DNA of 64,000 nucleotides, taken from assembly GCA_022414725.1 (NCBI GenBank), contig CM039462.1, forward strand, positions 94,293,457-94,357,456, in the 5' to 3' direction. This stretch comes from Microglena sp. YARC. Its lineage: Eukaryota > Chlorophyta > Chlorophyceae > Chlamydomonadales > Chlamydomonadaceae. The notes below the pieces were generated by a model that did no database searches, had not been told where the DNA came from, and saw only the letters and a program-made list of their open reading frames with translations. The position numbers and the translations under genes were made by a program. Below, in pieces: positions 11,056 through 18,778 of the stretch (position 1 is its first letter; the number at the start of each line of letters is the position of its first letter).

Positions 11056-11203
11056 CATCTGCGGCGGTGCGTGTGCATCAGTAGCTGAATGCCTCTGCCC
11101 CGCTCCGCGGGTCCCTCCACCCCTTCAAAAACTCAAAAAGAGTGTCAAGCATAAGTCTGCTTGAACGATCCCATAACGGGGCGCAGAGCATACCTTGCGC
11201 GAC

Positions 11204-12343
11204 TCAGCATCGCTTCTCCACCTGATGCAAAACGCCTTGGTCAGCAAGCTGGTCCTTGTTGGCATCCAGATACCCGTGCAAGCAGCGCATCATCTCTTTT
11301 GAGAGCATATCGGATGATGTGGCCAGCAGCCTCGGTAGCACCTCCCGCTCATAGGCCTTGACAAATAGCGGGTGGTGGACGGAGTAGCCGTAGTTGTTGC
11401 GGCGGAAGTCTGTGTCGGCGCGAGTGTGCACAAACATCAGCTGCCAAGGGGTTTGCACGTCCACGCCCGGCCCGCCTGACATGCCCGGGAAGGTGCTGCA
11501 GGTGTGCTCGATGATGCGCTGAGAGGCCCCTGCCACCAGTCCAGGCGACACGACCAAGCGCGAGGGGTAGCACACATCATCCTCCAGGTCAAGCGCACGT
11601 CGCAAGGCTAGATTTTCATCCAGCCGCCAGTCTTCTGGAGCAGGCAGCTGATGGCCCAGTAGCTCGTTCTCATTAGCGGCCTGCTCATAATCCGCCTCGG
11701 TGCGCAGAAACATTTTCGCCCATTCGGCAGTCAGGCGATGAGCAAACCCCAGCACGCACACCGCGTCCCCATCCACTAGCTTCCTTGCGCTGGGAATGAA
11801 GAGCTGCATCTGACCCCCCTCAGGCGCCTTGGTGACCATGAACCCGAAGTCTGGCAGGACCTCAGCCTCACCTATGCGCTGCGAGGGCTGCGAGGGGATG
11901 TGTTCAGCCAGCTCGCTGACGTTGCGCCCCGCCGTAAGCCAGCCCAGGTCCACAATCGCGCGGGGAACCGGCCGAGTGGACAGACTGGACGGCAGCACGT
12001 CTGTGCCGTAGCCGCACTGCCACTTCTGTTGCACGCTGGCGGGCATGAGGCAGTGCCCAGCGCTGCCCCACAACACCCCTACGCCGGCAGGTGCTGCGAC
12101 TGGAAAGAATGTGCCACTTCTGTGCCCCGTTGGCTCTTCCCACATCCCACGCATGAGCTTTATGCCTGTGTACTTCCCGCTGTTCTGCTCAAGCAGCACC
12201 TCGTTGTCACTAGCTGCACAACGGATCAGCACCTTGCCTGTTATGTGGTCCACCGGAAAAGTGCGCTTGTAGGTTCCAGTGCCTTTGGTGACAATCGGCT
12301 TCTCAGCAGCAGCCTGCTTCAGCATGTCCCAGTTGCCCTCCAT
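11204..12343 (-). CDS. Chymotrypsin-fold (trypsin-like) serine protease, 379 residues
   Basis: The start is the ATG at 12343. The catalytic triad is visible: His97 in GSAGHCLMP (trypsin TAGHC motif), Asp165 in VLPDFGFMV, and Ser289 in TFPGMSGGPG (the GDSGGP equivalent). No signal peptide or membrane segment is apparent, so it is probably a cytosolic or nuclear endopeptidase, or an orphan member of the S1-like clan. The ~90 residues before the His and ~80 after the Ser are extensions of unknown role. Upstream sequence is AT-richer with a family 2 TIR-like segment. GC content is visibly higher than neighbouring small genes, compatible with a different origin. Substrate unknown. Confidence 0.8.
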   Translation of the reverse strand: MEGNWDMLKQAAAEKPIVTKGTGTYKRTFPVDHITGKVLIRCAASDNEVLLEQNSGKYTGIKLMRGMWEEPTGHRSGTFFPVAAPAGVGVLWGSAGHCLMPASVQQKWQCGYGTDVLPSSLSTRPVPRAIVDLGWLTAGRNVSELAEHIPSQPSQRIGEAEVLPDFGFMVTKAPEGGQMQLFIPSARKLVDGDAVCVLGFAHRLTAEWAKMFLRTEADYEQAANENELLGHQLPAPEDWRLDENLALRRALDLEDDVCYPSRLVVSPGLVAGASQRIIEHTCSTFPGMSGGPGVDVQTPWQLMFVHTRADTDFRRNNYGYSVHHPLFVKAYEREVLPRLLATSSDMLSKEMMRCLHGYLDANKDQLADQGVLHQVEKRC

Positions 12344-12424
12344 GTTGCTTGCCCATGTTGTTGATATATCTGTAGTGAGTGGGAACGCGGACCCATTTGG
12401 TTAAGTGTAAGTGTAAGGTGTGCC

Positions 12425-12500
12425 GTACACTCCAGAAAGCGGTTTCATTTTAGTATTCCGTCGAGTGTATTCCCCATTCGATACACGAGCGCGGTTGTCT
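12425..12500. repeat. DNA-element terminus fragment (family 2 variant)
   Basis: GGTTTCATTTTAGTATTCCG is the reverse complement of the terminus at 44.74 kb (CGGAATACTAAAATGACACC) and of 24.03 kb. The adjacent ATACACGAGCGCGGTTGTCT resembles dispersed repeats at 0.46 and 42.1 kb. Confidence 0.45.
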
Positions 12501-12565
12501 AGCATGCCACGCAGACTTGGCTACACCTGTCTGATGAGAATGATACCATGTTTATTTTTCACAAG

Positions 12566-12574
12566 TATAAAAAA
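12566..12574 (+). promoter_or_regulatory. Probable TATA box
   Basis: TATAAAAAA lies 71 bp upstream of the ATG at 12637. The same TATA element and the ~70-bp leader are conserved before the decayed paralogue at 23.29 kb, supporting a functional promoter. Confidence 0.55.
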
Positions 12575-12636
12575 TCAAGACTATGTCTAGTATATTGCTT
12601 TTGCGCACCCTATCTCTTCTGTGTAAAACAGAAACA

Positions 12637-13113
12637 ATGGATACCTTCAAGAAGTTGGAGACATGTATGTATGTGTGTTTCACAGTTTCAGGCAGTACGT
12701 GGTATGACAGGAGCAACAAGTTTATTTTACATGGAACGGTGGTATTCGATAATGAGGATGACGCCAAGAACTGTTTAGAAATACTCGACCTGTACACAGA
12801 GACATTCTACTTCAGGCGTACATCGAACGTGATGAAGAAGACTATGTTCACGTTTGACGGCACGACAATCCACCTATTATCTGGTGCCACAATTGAGTAC
12901 GACCAGAATGCTGCTCGATTGAAGAAGATTGTAGAGATAGAAAAGACGTACAAGGCAAACACGTGGGAATACATGGACGATTACGTAAGGCTATTCGGGT
13001 ATCTTCCGCTCAGGAAAAGGGCATTCTGGAGCTGCTTGCTGTTATGTTTTTCGTGCAGTTGTATATTCTGTATCGATCCATGCTATTTCGAAGCTAAATA
13101 TCCTCGCACGTAG
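12637..13113 (+). CDS. Small unknown protein with C-terminal hydrophobic segment
   Basis: 158 residues from the ATG at 12637. This start is chosen over the in-frame ATG at 12583 because the paralogue at 23289 begins at the same codon (MD.FKKL) and a TATA box sits 71 bp upstream. The body looks like a compact beta-rich domain (FILHGTVVFDNEDDAKN; MFTFDGTTIHLLSGA) followed by a helix. It ends with a Cys-rich hydrophobic stretch (AFWSCLLLCFSCSCIFC) consistent with a tail anchor. Family not recognised. Having a broken duplicate suggests an expandable accessory family. Confidence 0.6.
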   Translation: MDTFKKLETCMYVCFTVSGSTWYDRSNKFILHGTVVFDNEDDAKNCLEILDLYTETFYFRRTSNVMKKTMFTFDGTTIHLLSGATIEYDQNAARLKKIVEIEKTYKANTWEYMDDYVRLFGYLPLRKRAFWSCLLLCFSCSCIFCIDPCYFEAKYPRT

Positions 13114-13235
13114 GTGAGCTCATGCCCCCCCAACGTTTTTCCATTTCCAAGCCTGATTGATAACCTTCAAACACCATTTTTAAGTTTAAAAGTTAGAATC
13201 TCAACATACATTATCTCACATAATTTCAGACAAAC

Positions 13236-13967
13236 ATGGCAGCTCGGGAAGATCCCCTTGCCGACATCCTCACATCGGCAATCGCCCACATCAAGCGAAT
13301 GCTTCCAGATTGGTCACCACCAGACCTCGGGCACCCATATGCTACCCTGACGCAGTACAATAGCATCTATGCTATGTTAGGCAAGCTTAAGCCTGGCGCC
13401 CAAATCATGGTCAAAGACGCATCCGGTTACAGGCACCATGGCATCTTTGTAGGGCAGCAAGTGGTGGTACCAGGGGATATCGAAGTCCCGACAGTCGTTG
13501 ATGTGTGGGGAATTTCGAATGAGCAGGCCATCGTCTCCTTGCGATCATACGAAGACTTCGTTGCCAACGGCTCTATCTTTGCGGAGGCTTTGTACCACGA
13601 AGGGGCTGCTCTGGATCAGACCCTCTCGGCAAGCCTTGCCCTCGCTCTGGACAAAGATGCTGAGCAACACCAATTTGTCCTCGCTCTGGTCAAAGATGCT
13701 GAGCAAACCCAATTTTTCCTCGCTCTGGTCAAAGATGCTGAGCAAACCCAATTTGCCCTCGCTCTGGTCAAAGATGAGCAAACCCATTTTGTCTACAACG
13801 CCGCATTCAACAACTGCGAGCACTTTGCAACGATGTGTCGCTGCCTCAGGTGTGCATGGAATTTGTCCGATGCAAGGGCATGCCATCTCATCATTGACGC
13901 ACAGTTTGCTGAACTGAAACCATTCCCTGCATCACATCCGTCTCCCCGCGGTTTTGTAAGTATCTGA
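13236..13967 (+). CDS. LRAT-like (NlpC/P60-fold) protein with inserted 13-residue repeats
   Basis: 243 residues from the ATG at 13236. His68 in YRHHGIFVG and Cys194 in NNCEHF match the lecithin-retinol-acyltransferase signature of the H-rev107/LRAT thiol acyltransferase and phospholipase family. The second conserved His appears replaced by Asp in VVDVWG (the paralogues have VIHYA), so catalysis may be altered. Four near-identical 13-residue units (LALVKDAEQTQF plus one residue) are inserted before the catalytic Cys; the last is one residue shorter. No C-terminal membrane anchor is seen, unlike the other LRAT copies here. Known family roles are lipid acyl transfer or phospholipid hydrolysis at membranes; substrate here is unknown. 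Confidence 0.78.
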   Translation: MAAREDPLADILTSAIAHIKRMLPDWSPPDLGHPYATLTQYNSIYAMLGKLKPGAQIMVKDASGYRHHGIFVGQQVVVPGDIEVPTVVDVWGISNEQAIVSLRSYEDFVANGSIFAEALYHEGAALDQTLSASLALALDKDAEQHQFVLALVKDAEQTQFFLALVKDAEQTQFALALVKDEQTHFVYNAAFNNCEHFATMCRCLRCAWNLSDARACHLIIDAQFAELKPFPASHPSPRGFVSI

Positions 13968-14049
13968 ATGTTTTTTATTTTCAAAATGGCCATTGGTACT
14001 CTTCCTCATCCTGTAGGAAAGTAGTGCCATTTAGTTTATGTAGGGTGTA

Positions 14050-14337
14050 TTATTCCCTTTTGTAAAATCGTTGTTGTTGTCCAGTGCGTTCGTAGTTCCT
14101 CTGGCAGGGGCACGCCCCTCTCCGAGAGGACCCTGATGCAGGTCCGTCTGTGCATGGCCATTCCCTGCATGGCCCTGAAGGTGACCCCTGGAGGAAGGCT
14201 GCGTCGTCCTCGTACTTGCTTGCTTCTGCCGGGTTCACCCTTCTCATTTGCTGCACGATGCTCCTGAGCACCGGCAGCAGCGAGTCTTGCAGGTCCCGTC
14301 CGTACACATACGTCTGCTGGTAGCAGGCGGGGTCCAT
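14050..14337 (-). pseudogene. Small unknown protein broken by a one-base shift
   Basis: From the ATG at 14337 the frame reads about 50 plausible residues (DLQDSLLPVLRSIVQQMRRV). At a GGGG run near 14187 natural-looking sequence jumps to another frame (FRAMQGMAMHRRTCIRVLSE), which continues to a stop near 14036. One base gained or lost in the G run explains both halves. Total would be about 100 residues. Family unknown. It lies directly beside a GC-rich dispersed repeat. A sequencing error is a real alternative to a pseudogene. Confidence 0.5.
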
Positions 14338-14374
14338 GATGATGGATGTTCATGATGCTTGATGTGAACTGTAC

Positions 14375-14505
14375 TGTGGGCTCCCCTCCGGTCGCCCACC
14401 CACTCGGTTCCTCGCAGACTTCACGTAGGGGCTCCCCTCCGGTCGCCCCCAGTCGCTCCGCTGTGGGGAAGAGGTCAAAGGGGCTCCGCCGCTTGTGCAT
14501 GGATG
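14375..14505. repeat. GC-rich dispersed repeat, copy 3
   Basis: It has the same order of blocks as the 1.2-kb copy: GGGCTCCCCTCCGGTCGCC, a CACTCGGTTCCTCGCAGACT segment, a second GGCTCCCCTCC block and the GGGGCTCCGCCGCTTGT tail. Confidence 0.75.
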
Positions 14506-14629
14506 GGATGATAAACCGCCTCCGCACCATGTCTCTCGAGACTCCAAAGTGTTCACCCCATGCGGTGCAATGATAAAAAATAAATTGAGGCCAATATTTA
14601 TCGGGATTTATTTAGGCACGGTGTTACAA

Positions 14630-15037
14630 ATGATGACACTTATAGAAGCGATTGAAAAAGGCGATGTCGATGGTGTTAGACGCTTGCTAATTCAAGGCAT
14701 AAACTTCCATGAAAATGATTACACTGCTTTGGTTTACTCTGTCCAATTGAACAAACCGGAGATTGTTAAATTATTGTTGATTGCAGGTAGTGACCCTAAC
14801 GCTAGGCATGGATCCGCCTTAATATCAGCATCAAAACAAAACAATTTGACTATAGTACGACAACTCATACTTGCAGGGGCTAATGTTAACATCCTGGATG
14901 GATGCCCTCGTCGTGTTGCAAGAGATCTAGGCCACACAGACATGGAACGACTTCTAGTTCAATTATCAACAATCACTTGTACACTTGAACTAACTCCGCT
15001 TGTGGCAGAGTTGGAGGCCCGGAGCTGGAGGAGTTGA
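14630..15037 (+). CDS. Short ankyrin-repeat protein
   Basis: 135 residues from the ATG at 14630. This start is preferred because MMTLIEAIEKGDVDGVRRLL is a typical ankyrin-protein beginning; longer in-frame starts at 14495 and 14570 would add atypical sequence partly from the dispersed repeat. About three canonical 33-residue repeats are visible (PEIVKLLLIAGSDPNARHGS; NLTIVRQLILAGANVNILDG; ARDLGHTDMERLL). These are classical repeats, unlike the 37-residue arrays nearby. The likely role is protein binding; partner unknown. Confidence 0.7.
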   Translation: MMTLIEAIEKGDVDGVRRLLIQGINFHENDYTALVYSVQLNKPEIVKLLLIAGSDPNARHGSALISASKQNNLTIVRQLILAGANVNILDGCPRRVARDLGHTDMERLLVQLSTITCTLELTPLVAELEARSWRS

Positions 15038-15479
15038 GGTAGAGGAATTGCAGGCGCAGTTTCTGATCGTCTGATGAGCACTTTTTTTGCTTGAGTCGGT
15101 CGATGGGTGTTTCCCCTCTTTTGTTCGTGTGTTCGGGCGTGAGCCGCAATAGCATACTGCTGCATGCATCGCTGCTCGCTGCACGCTGCTGCTGCTGCTG
15201 ATCATCTGCTCGACACAGTTTGCTAGAAACTCCAATGGACGACCCAAGTTCTCATATGTCCAAATGACTTGCTATCGCAGCCTTAATGCGGCAGTTGCCC
15301 AGCCTTGTCCATATGCCGCACTTGATCAGTGAGAAGCCCAAGCGTTACAATGAATGGTGTACGTGAGTCTACTTTACCGTGTGTTTCCGTGCATCATGTT
15401 TGATTTCTGATGATCCGATCCAAGTGTTCCATTTAGAATCCCAATCGTTACATTTCCCACAAATTGCAGGGTCAGCGGG

Positions 15480-15625
15480 ACTGTTCCATTTTAAATTTTA
15501 ATCAGGATTTAGAGCCTCCTGAACGACTCTCTAGCTTGAGACATCAGCACAAAAAGGAATCACAATTCCGCTTCGTACCATGTTTCGCAACTAGTCATTT
15601 TACTGTTCCGCCGACTGTAGAAGTC
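15480..15625. repeat. MITE half plus family 2 terminus (copy flanking ankyrin gene B1)
   Basis: AGGATTTAGAGCCTCCTGAA and CTCTCTAGCTTGAGACATCA match the interior of the MITE at 23.05-23.21 kb. The segment ends in TTTTACTGTTCCGCCGACTG followed by TA. The same composite flanks the sister gene at 18.58-18.74 kb, so it was part of the tandemly duplicated unit. Confidence 0.65.
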
Positions 15626-15659
15626 TGATCAAAAAGACACAGACGTTGGTTGTCTCAAC

Positions 15660-18017
15660 TCAGTTGTACTCGGGGCCAGCCGCATCTGGATCCATCAGCA
15701 GCTTGCATACATCTGCGTGACCAGCCTTCGCAGCCAGCCGCAAGACCCAGCTGTTGAGAGAGTTCGCCGGGGCCCTGAACTCAATTCCAGCCACCGCTGG
15801 ATCCATCAGCATCTTGCAGACATCTGCGTGACCTGCATTGGCAGCCTCACGCAATGCCCAGCTGTTGACAGAGTTCGCCAGGGCCCTGAACTCAATTCCA
15901 GCCACCGCTGGAACCATCAGCAGCTTGCAGACATCTGCGTGACTTGCCTTGGCAGCCTCACGCAATGCCCTGCTGTCGCTAGACTTCGCCAGGGCCCTGA
16001 ACTCAATTCCAGCCACCGATGGATCCATGAGCAGCTTGCAGACATCGGCGTGACCTGCCTTGGCAGCCAGCCGCAAGACCCAGCTGTTCAGAGAGTTCGC
16101 GCGGGCCCTGAACTCAATTCCAGCCACCGCTGGATCCATCAGAAGCTTGCAGACATCTGCGTGACCTGCATTGGCAGCCTCACGCAAGGCCCTGCTGTCG
16201 CTAGAGTTCGCGCGGGCCCTGAACTCAATTCCAGCCACCTCTGGATCCATCAGCAGCTTGCAGACATCTGCGTGACCTTCCTTAGCAGCCGCACACAAGG
16301 CCCAGCTGAAGCTAGAGTTCGCCAGGGCCCTGAACTCAATTCCAGCCACCGCTGGATCCATCAGCAGCTTGCAGACATCTGTGTGACCTGCATTGGCAGC
16401 CGCCCACAAGGCACTGCTGACGCTAGAGTTCGCCCGGGCCCTATACTCAAGTCCAGCCACCTCTGGATCCATGAGCAGCTTGCAGACATTTGCGTGGCCT
16501 GCCTTGGCAGCCGCGCACAAGGCCCAGCTGTCGCTGGTGTTCGCCCTGGCCCTGAACTCAATTCCAGCCACCTCTGGATCCATCAGCAGCTTGCAGACAT
16601 CTGTGTGACCTGCCTTGGCAGCCGCCCACAAGGCACTGCTGTCGCTAGAGTTCGCCCGGGCCCTATACTCAATTCCAGCCACCGCTGGATCCATGAGCAG
16701 CTTGCAGACATCTGCGTTACCGTCCTTCGCAGCCTCACACAAGGCCCAGCTGTCGCTGGTGTTCGCCCTGGCCCTGAACTCAATTCCAGCCACCTCTGGA
16801 TCCATGAGCAGCTTGCAGACATCTGTGTGACCTGCCTTGGCAGCCGCCCACAAGGCACTGCTGTCGCTAGAGTTCGCCCGGGCCCTATACTCAAGTCCAG
16901 CCACCTCTGGATCCATGAGCAGCTTGCAGACATCTGCGTTACCGTCCTTCGCAGCCTCACACAAGGCCCAGTTGTCGCTGGTGTTCGCCCTGGCCCTGAA
17001 CTCAATTCCAGCCACCTCTGGATCCATCAGCAGCTTGCAGACATCTGTGTGACCTGCCTTGGCAGCCGCCCACAAGGCACTGCTGTCGCTAGAGTTCGCC
17101 TTGGCCCTATACTCAAGTCCAGCCACCGCTGGATCCATGAGCAGCTTGCATACATCTGAGTTACCGTCCTTCGCAGCCATCCGCAAGACCCAGCTGTTGT
17201 GAGAGTTCGCCCTGGCCCTTAACTCAATTCCAGCCACCTCTGGATCCATCAGCAGCTTGCAGACATCTGCGTGACCAGCCTTCGCAGCCAGCCGCAAGAC
17301 CCAGCTGTTGTGAGAGTTCGCCCTGGCCCTGAACTCAAGTCCAGCCACCGCTGGATCCATCAGCAGCTTGCATACATCTGCGTGACCTGCCTGGGCAGCC
17401 TCACGCAAGGCCCTGCTATCTCTAGAGGTCGCCAGGGCCCTGAACTCAATTCCAGCCACCGCTGGATCCATCAGCATCTTGCAGACATCTGCGTGACCTG
17501 CCTTGGCAGCCACCTGCAAGGCCCAGCTGTTGCTACAGTTCGCCCTGGCCCTGAACTCAATTCCAGCCACCGCTGGATCCATCAGCAGCTTGCAGACATC
17601 TGCGTGACCTGCCTTGGCAGCCTCCAACAAGGCCAAACTGTAGCTATAGTTCGCTAGGGCCCTGAACTCAAGTCCAGCAACCTCTGGATCCATCAGCAGC
17701 TTGCAGACATCGGCGTGACCGGCCTTGGCAGCCACACAGAGAAGCTTGTTTTCATATTGGTTCGCCCTCAATTGTACGCCCTTAACCTGTACAAGAGGAT
17801 TGGACACCAAGCATACTGCTAGAAGGTCGGCGCGCCCCCCTTTCGCCATCATCTCTCCAACTCGCTGTGGTGGTTGGATCAGTCCGGTAAGGGGCCATCC
17901 AGAATATCTTTTGTGCAGAGTTTTACACACTAATACAATCTTGGGGTTGGAAGAGAATAGGGCAATAAGATCAAGAATGTCATGGGGACACTTAAGGAAT
18001 AGAAACGGTGACTGCAT
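15660..18017 (-). CDS. F-box-like/ankyrin-repeat protein B1 (19 repeats)
   Basis: 785 residues from the ATG at 18017. The N-terminus has an F-box-like motif (CPHDILDLIALFSSNPKIVL, then VCKTLHKRYSG), and a ~40-residue spacer leads to 19 tandem ankyrin units of exactly 37 residues (HADVCKLLMDPEVAGIEFRA core). In repeats 6-12 two unit types alternate (LEYRARANSS..HTDVCK and IEFRARANTS..NADVCK), giving a 222-bp higher-order period that points to recent unequal crossing-over. Probable ubiquitin-ligase adaptor or protein-binding scaffold, by analogy with F-box/ankyrin proteins; not demonstrated. Long antisense open frames over this gene are a consequence of the repeat. Confidence 0.85.
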   Translation of the reverse strand: MQSPFLFLKCPHDILDLIALFSSNPKIVLVCKTLHKRYSGWPLTGLIQPPQRVGEMMAKGGRADLLAVCLVSNPLVQVKGVQLRANQYENKLLCVAAKAGHADVCKLLMDPEVAGLEFRALANYSYSLALLEAAKAGHADVCKLLMDPAVAGIEFRARANCSNSWALQVAAKAGHADVCKMLMDPAVAGIEFRALATSRDSRALREAAQAGHADVCKLLMDPAVAGLEFRARANSHNSWVLRLAAKAGHADVCKLLMDPEVAGIELRARANSHNSWVLRMAAKDGNSDVCKLLMDPAVAGLEYRAKANSSDSSALWAAAKAGHTDVCKLLMDPEVAGIEFRARANTSDNWALCEAAKDGNADVCKLLMDPEVAGLEYRARANSSDSSALWAAAKAGHTDVCKLLMDPEVAGIEFRARANTSDSWALCEAAKDGNADVCKLLMDPAVAGIEYRARANSSDSSALWAAAKAGHTDVCKLLMDPEVAGIEFRARANTSDSWALCAAAKAGHANVCKLLMDPEVAGLEYRARANSSVSSALWAAANAGHTDVCKLLMDPAVAGIEFRALANSSFSWALCAAAKEGHADVCKLLMDPEVAGIEFRARANSSDSRALREAANAGHADVCKLLMDPAVAGIEFRARANSLNSWVLRLAAKAGHADVCKLLMDPSVAGIEFRALAKSSDSRALREAAKASHADVCKLLMVPAVAGIEFRALANSVNSWALREAANAGHADVCKMLMDPAVAGIEFRAPANSLNSWVLRLAAKAGHADVCKLLMDPDAAGPEYN

Positions 18018-18244
18018 GTTCTATAAACATGTGTGTACAATGCATGCAAGCGCACAGGATGGTCTATAGCTTTAAATCCCAACTCATTATTTATTTATAC
18101 TCTCAGTCATTTCATACATCGGAGGGGACAGTACAAACAAGGAGCAGCCTCATCAGCTCTCTCAGCAGTTGGACAAGTATTCATGTGTGGCCCTCCGTCA
18201 GCGATGATGATGCCTAGCCGAGCTGGTGAAGTCCATGCTTATTA

Positions 18245-18374
18245 CAGTCGGAGACGCAATTTGTGGGACACCCTACCGGTGACCCTTGAACCCAATGGGT
18301 AGATCATCTAAAGGCGAGTACTTATTTTTGCCCTTCATCTCTGTATTTCGGTGTTGTCCTCCTGCTCCATCATT
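18245..18374. mobile_element. Mariner/IS630-type left-end fragment
   Basis: It begins TACAGTCGGAGACGCAATTT with GTGGGACACC, identical to the terminus of the 34.2-kb insertion, and continues for ~75 bp of shared subterminal sequence. A near-identical copy is at 20.52-20.65 kb. The inner side joins abruptly to a phosphatase fragment here and to an LRAT gene there. Confidence 0.7.
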
Positions 18375-18485
18375 GCATTCCGTAGCAACGTTCAAAATAT
18401 GTGTGACGTTGTGGGTGGTGAGAAGATCACGGTCAAAATATTCATGGAACCCGCTAACAATCAATCCAGGAAGTATCAAGGACAT
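18372..18485 (-). pseudogene. Dual-specificity phosphatase N-terminal stub
   Basis: From the ATG at 18485, MSLILPGLIVSGFHEYFDRD and NVTHILNVATECN match the start of dual-specificity protein phosphatases (the usual pattern is ILPGLYLG.., then ..HILNVA.E). The sequence then runs into mariner-end DNA and no HCxxGxxR active site follows, so the copy is inactive. An AT-rich ATATATATTTAA-like stretch precedes the ATG. Confidence 0.6.
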
Positions 18486-18582
18486 ATCGTTTCTAAACAC
18501 ATAACATATATATTTAATGGATCGGATGTGGCGCATGCTTCAGCACATGGATCATGCCACCGAATCCAGCAGGAAACAATGG
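18486..18582 (-). pseudogene. Fragment of the gene found at 45.1-45.25 kb
   Basis: On the minus strand this matches, with few differences, the reverse complement of 45157-45250, including the GGATCGGAT.TGGCGCATGC and ACCGAATCCAGCAGGAAA segments. It is cut off by the AATGGGCGTTCCTGC terminus at 18583. Confidence 0.55.
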
Positions 18583-18745
18583 GCGTTCCTGCATCCCGGC
18601 CGATTTTTTTAAATTTTAATTAGGATTTAGAGCCTCCTGAACGACTCTCTAGCTTGAGACATCAGCCACAAAAAGGAATCACAATTCCGCTTCGTACCAT
18701 GTTTCGCAACTAGTCATTTTACTGTTCCGCCGACTGTAGAAGTCT
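18583..18745. mobile_element. Truncated MITE joined to a family 2 terminus
   Basis: It starts AATGGGCGTTCCTGCATCCC and matches the 166-bp MITE at 23.05 kb in reverse orientation for about 130 bp. It then switches to TTTTACTGTTCCGCCGACTG-TA instead of completing its own inverted repeat. Confidence 0.65.
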
Positions 18746-18778
18746 GATCAAAAAGACACAGACGTTGGTTGTCTCAAC

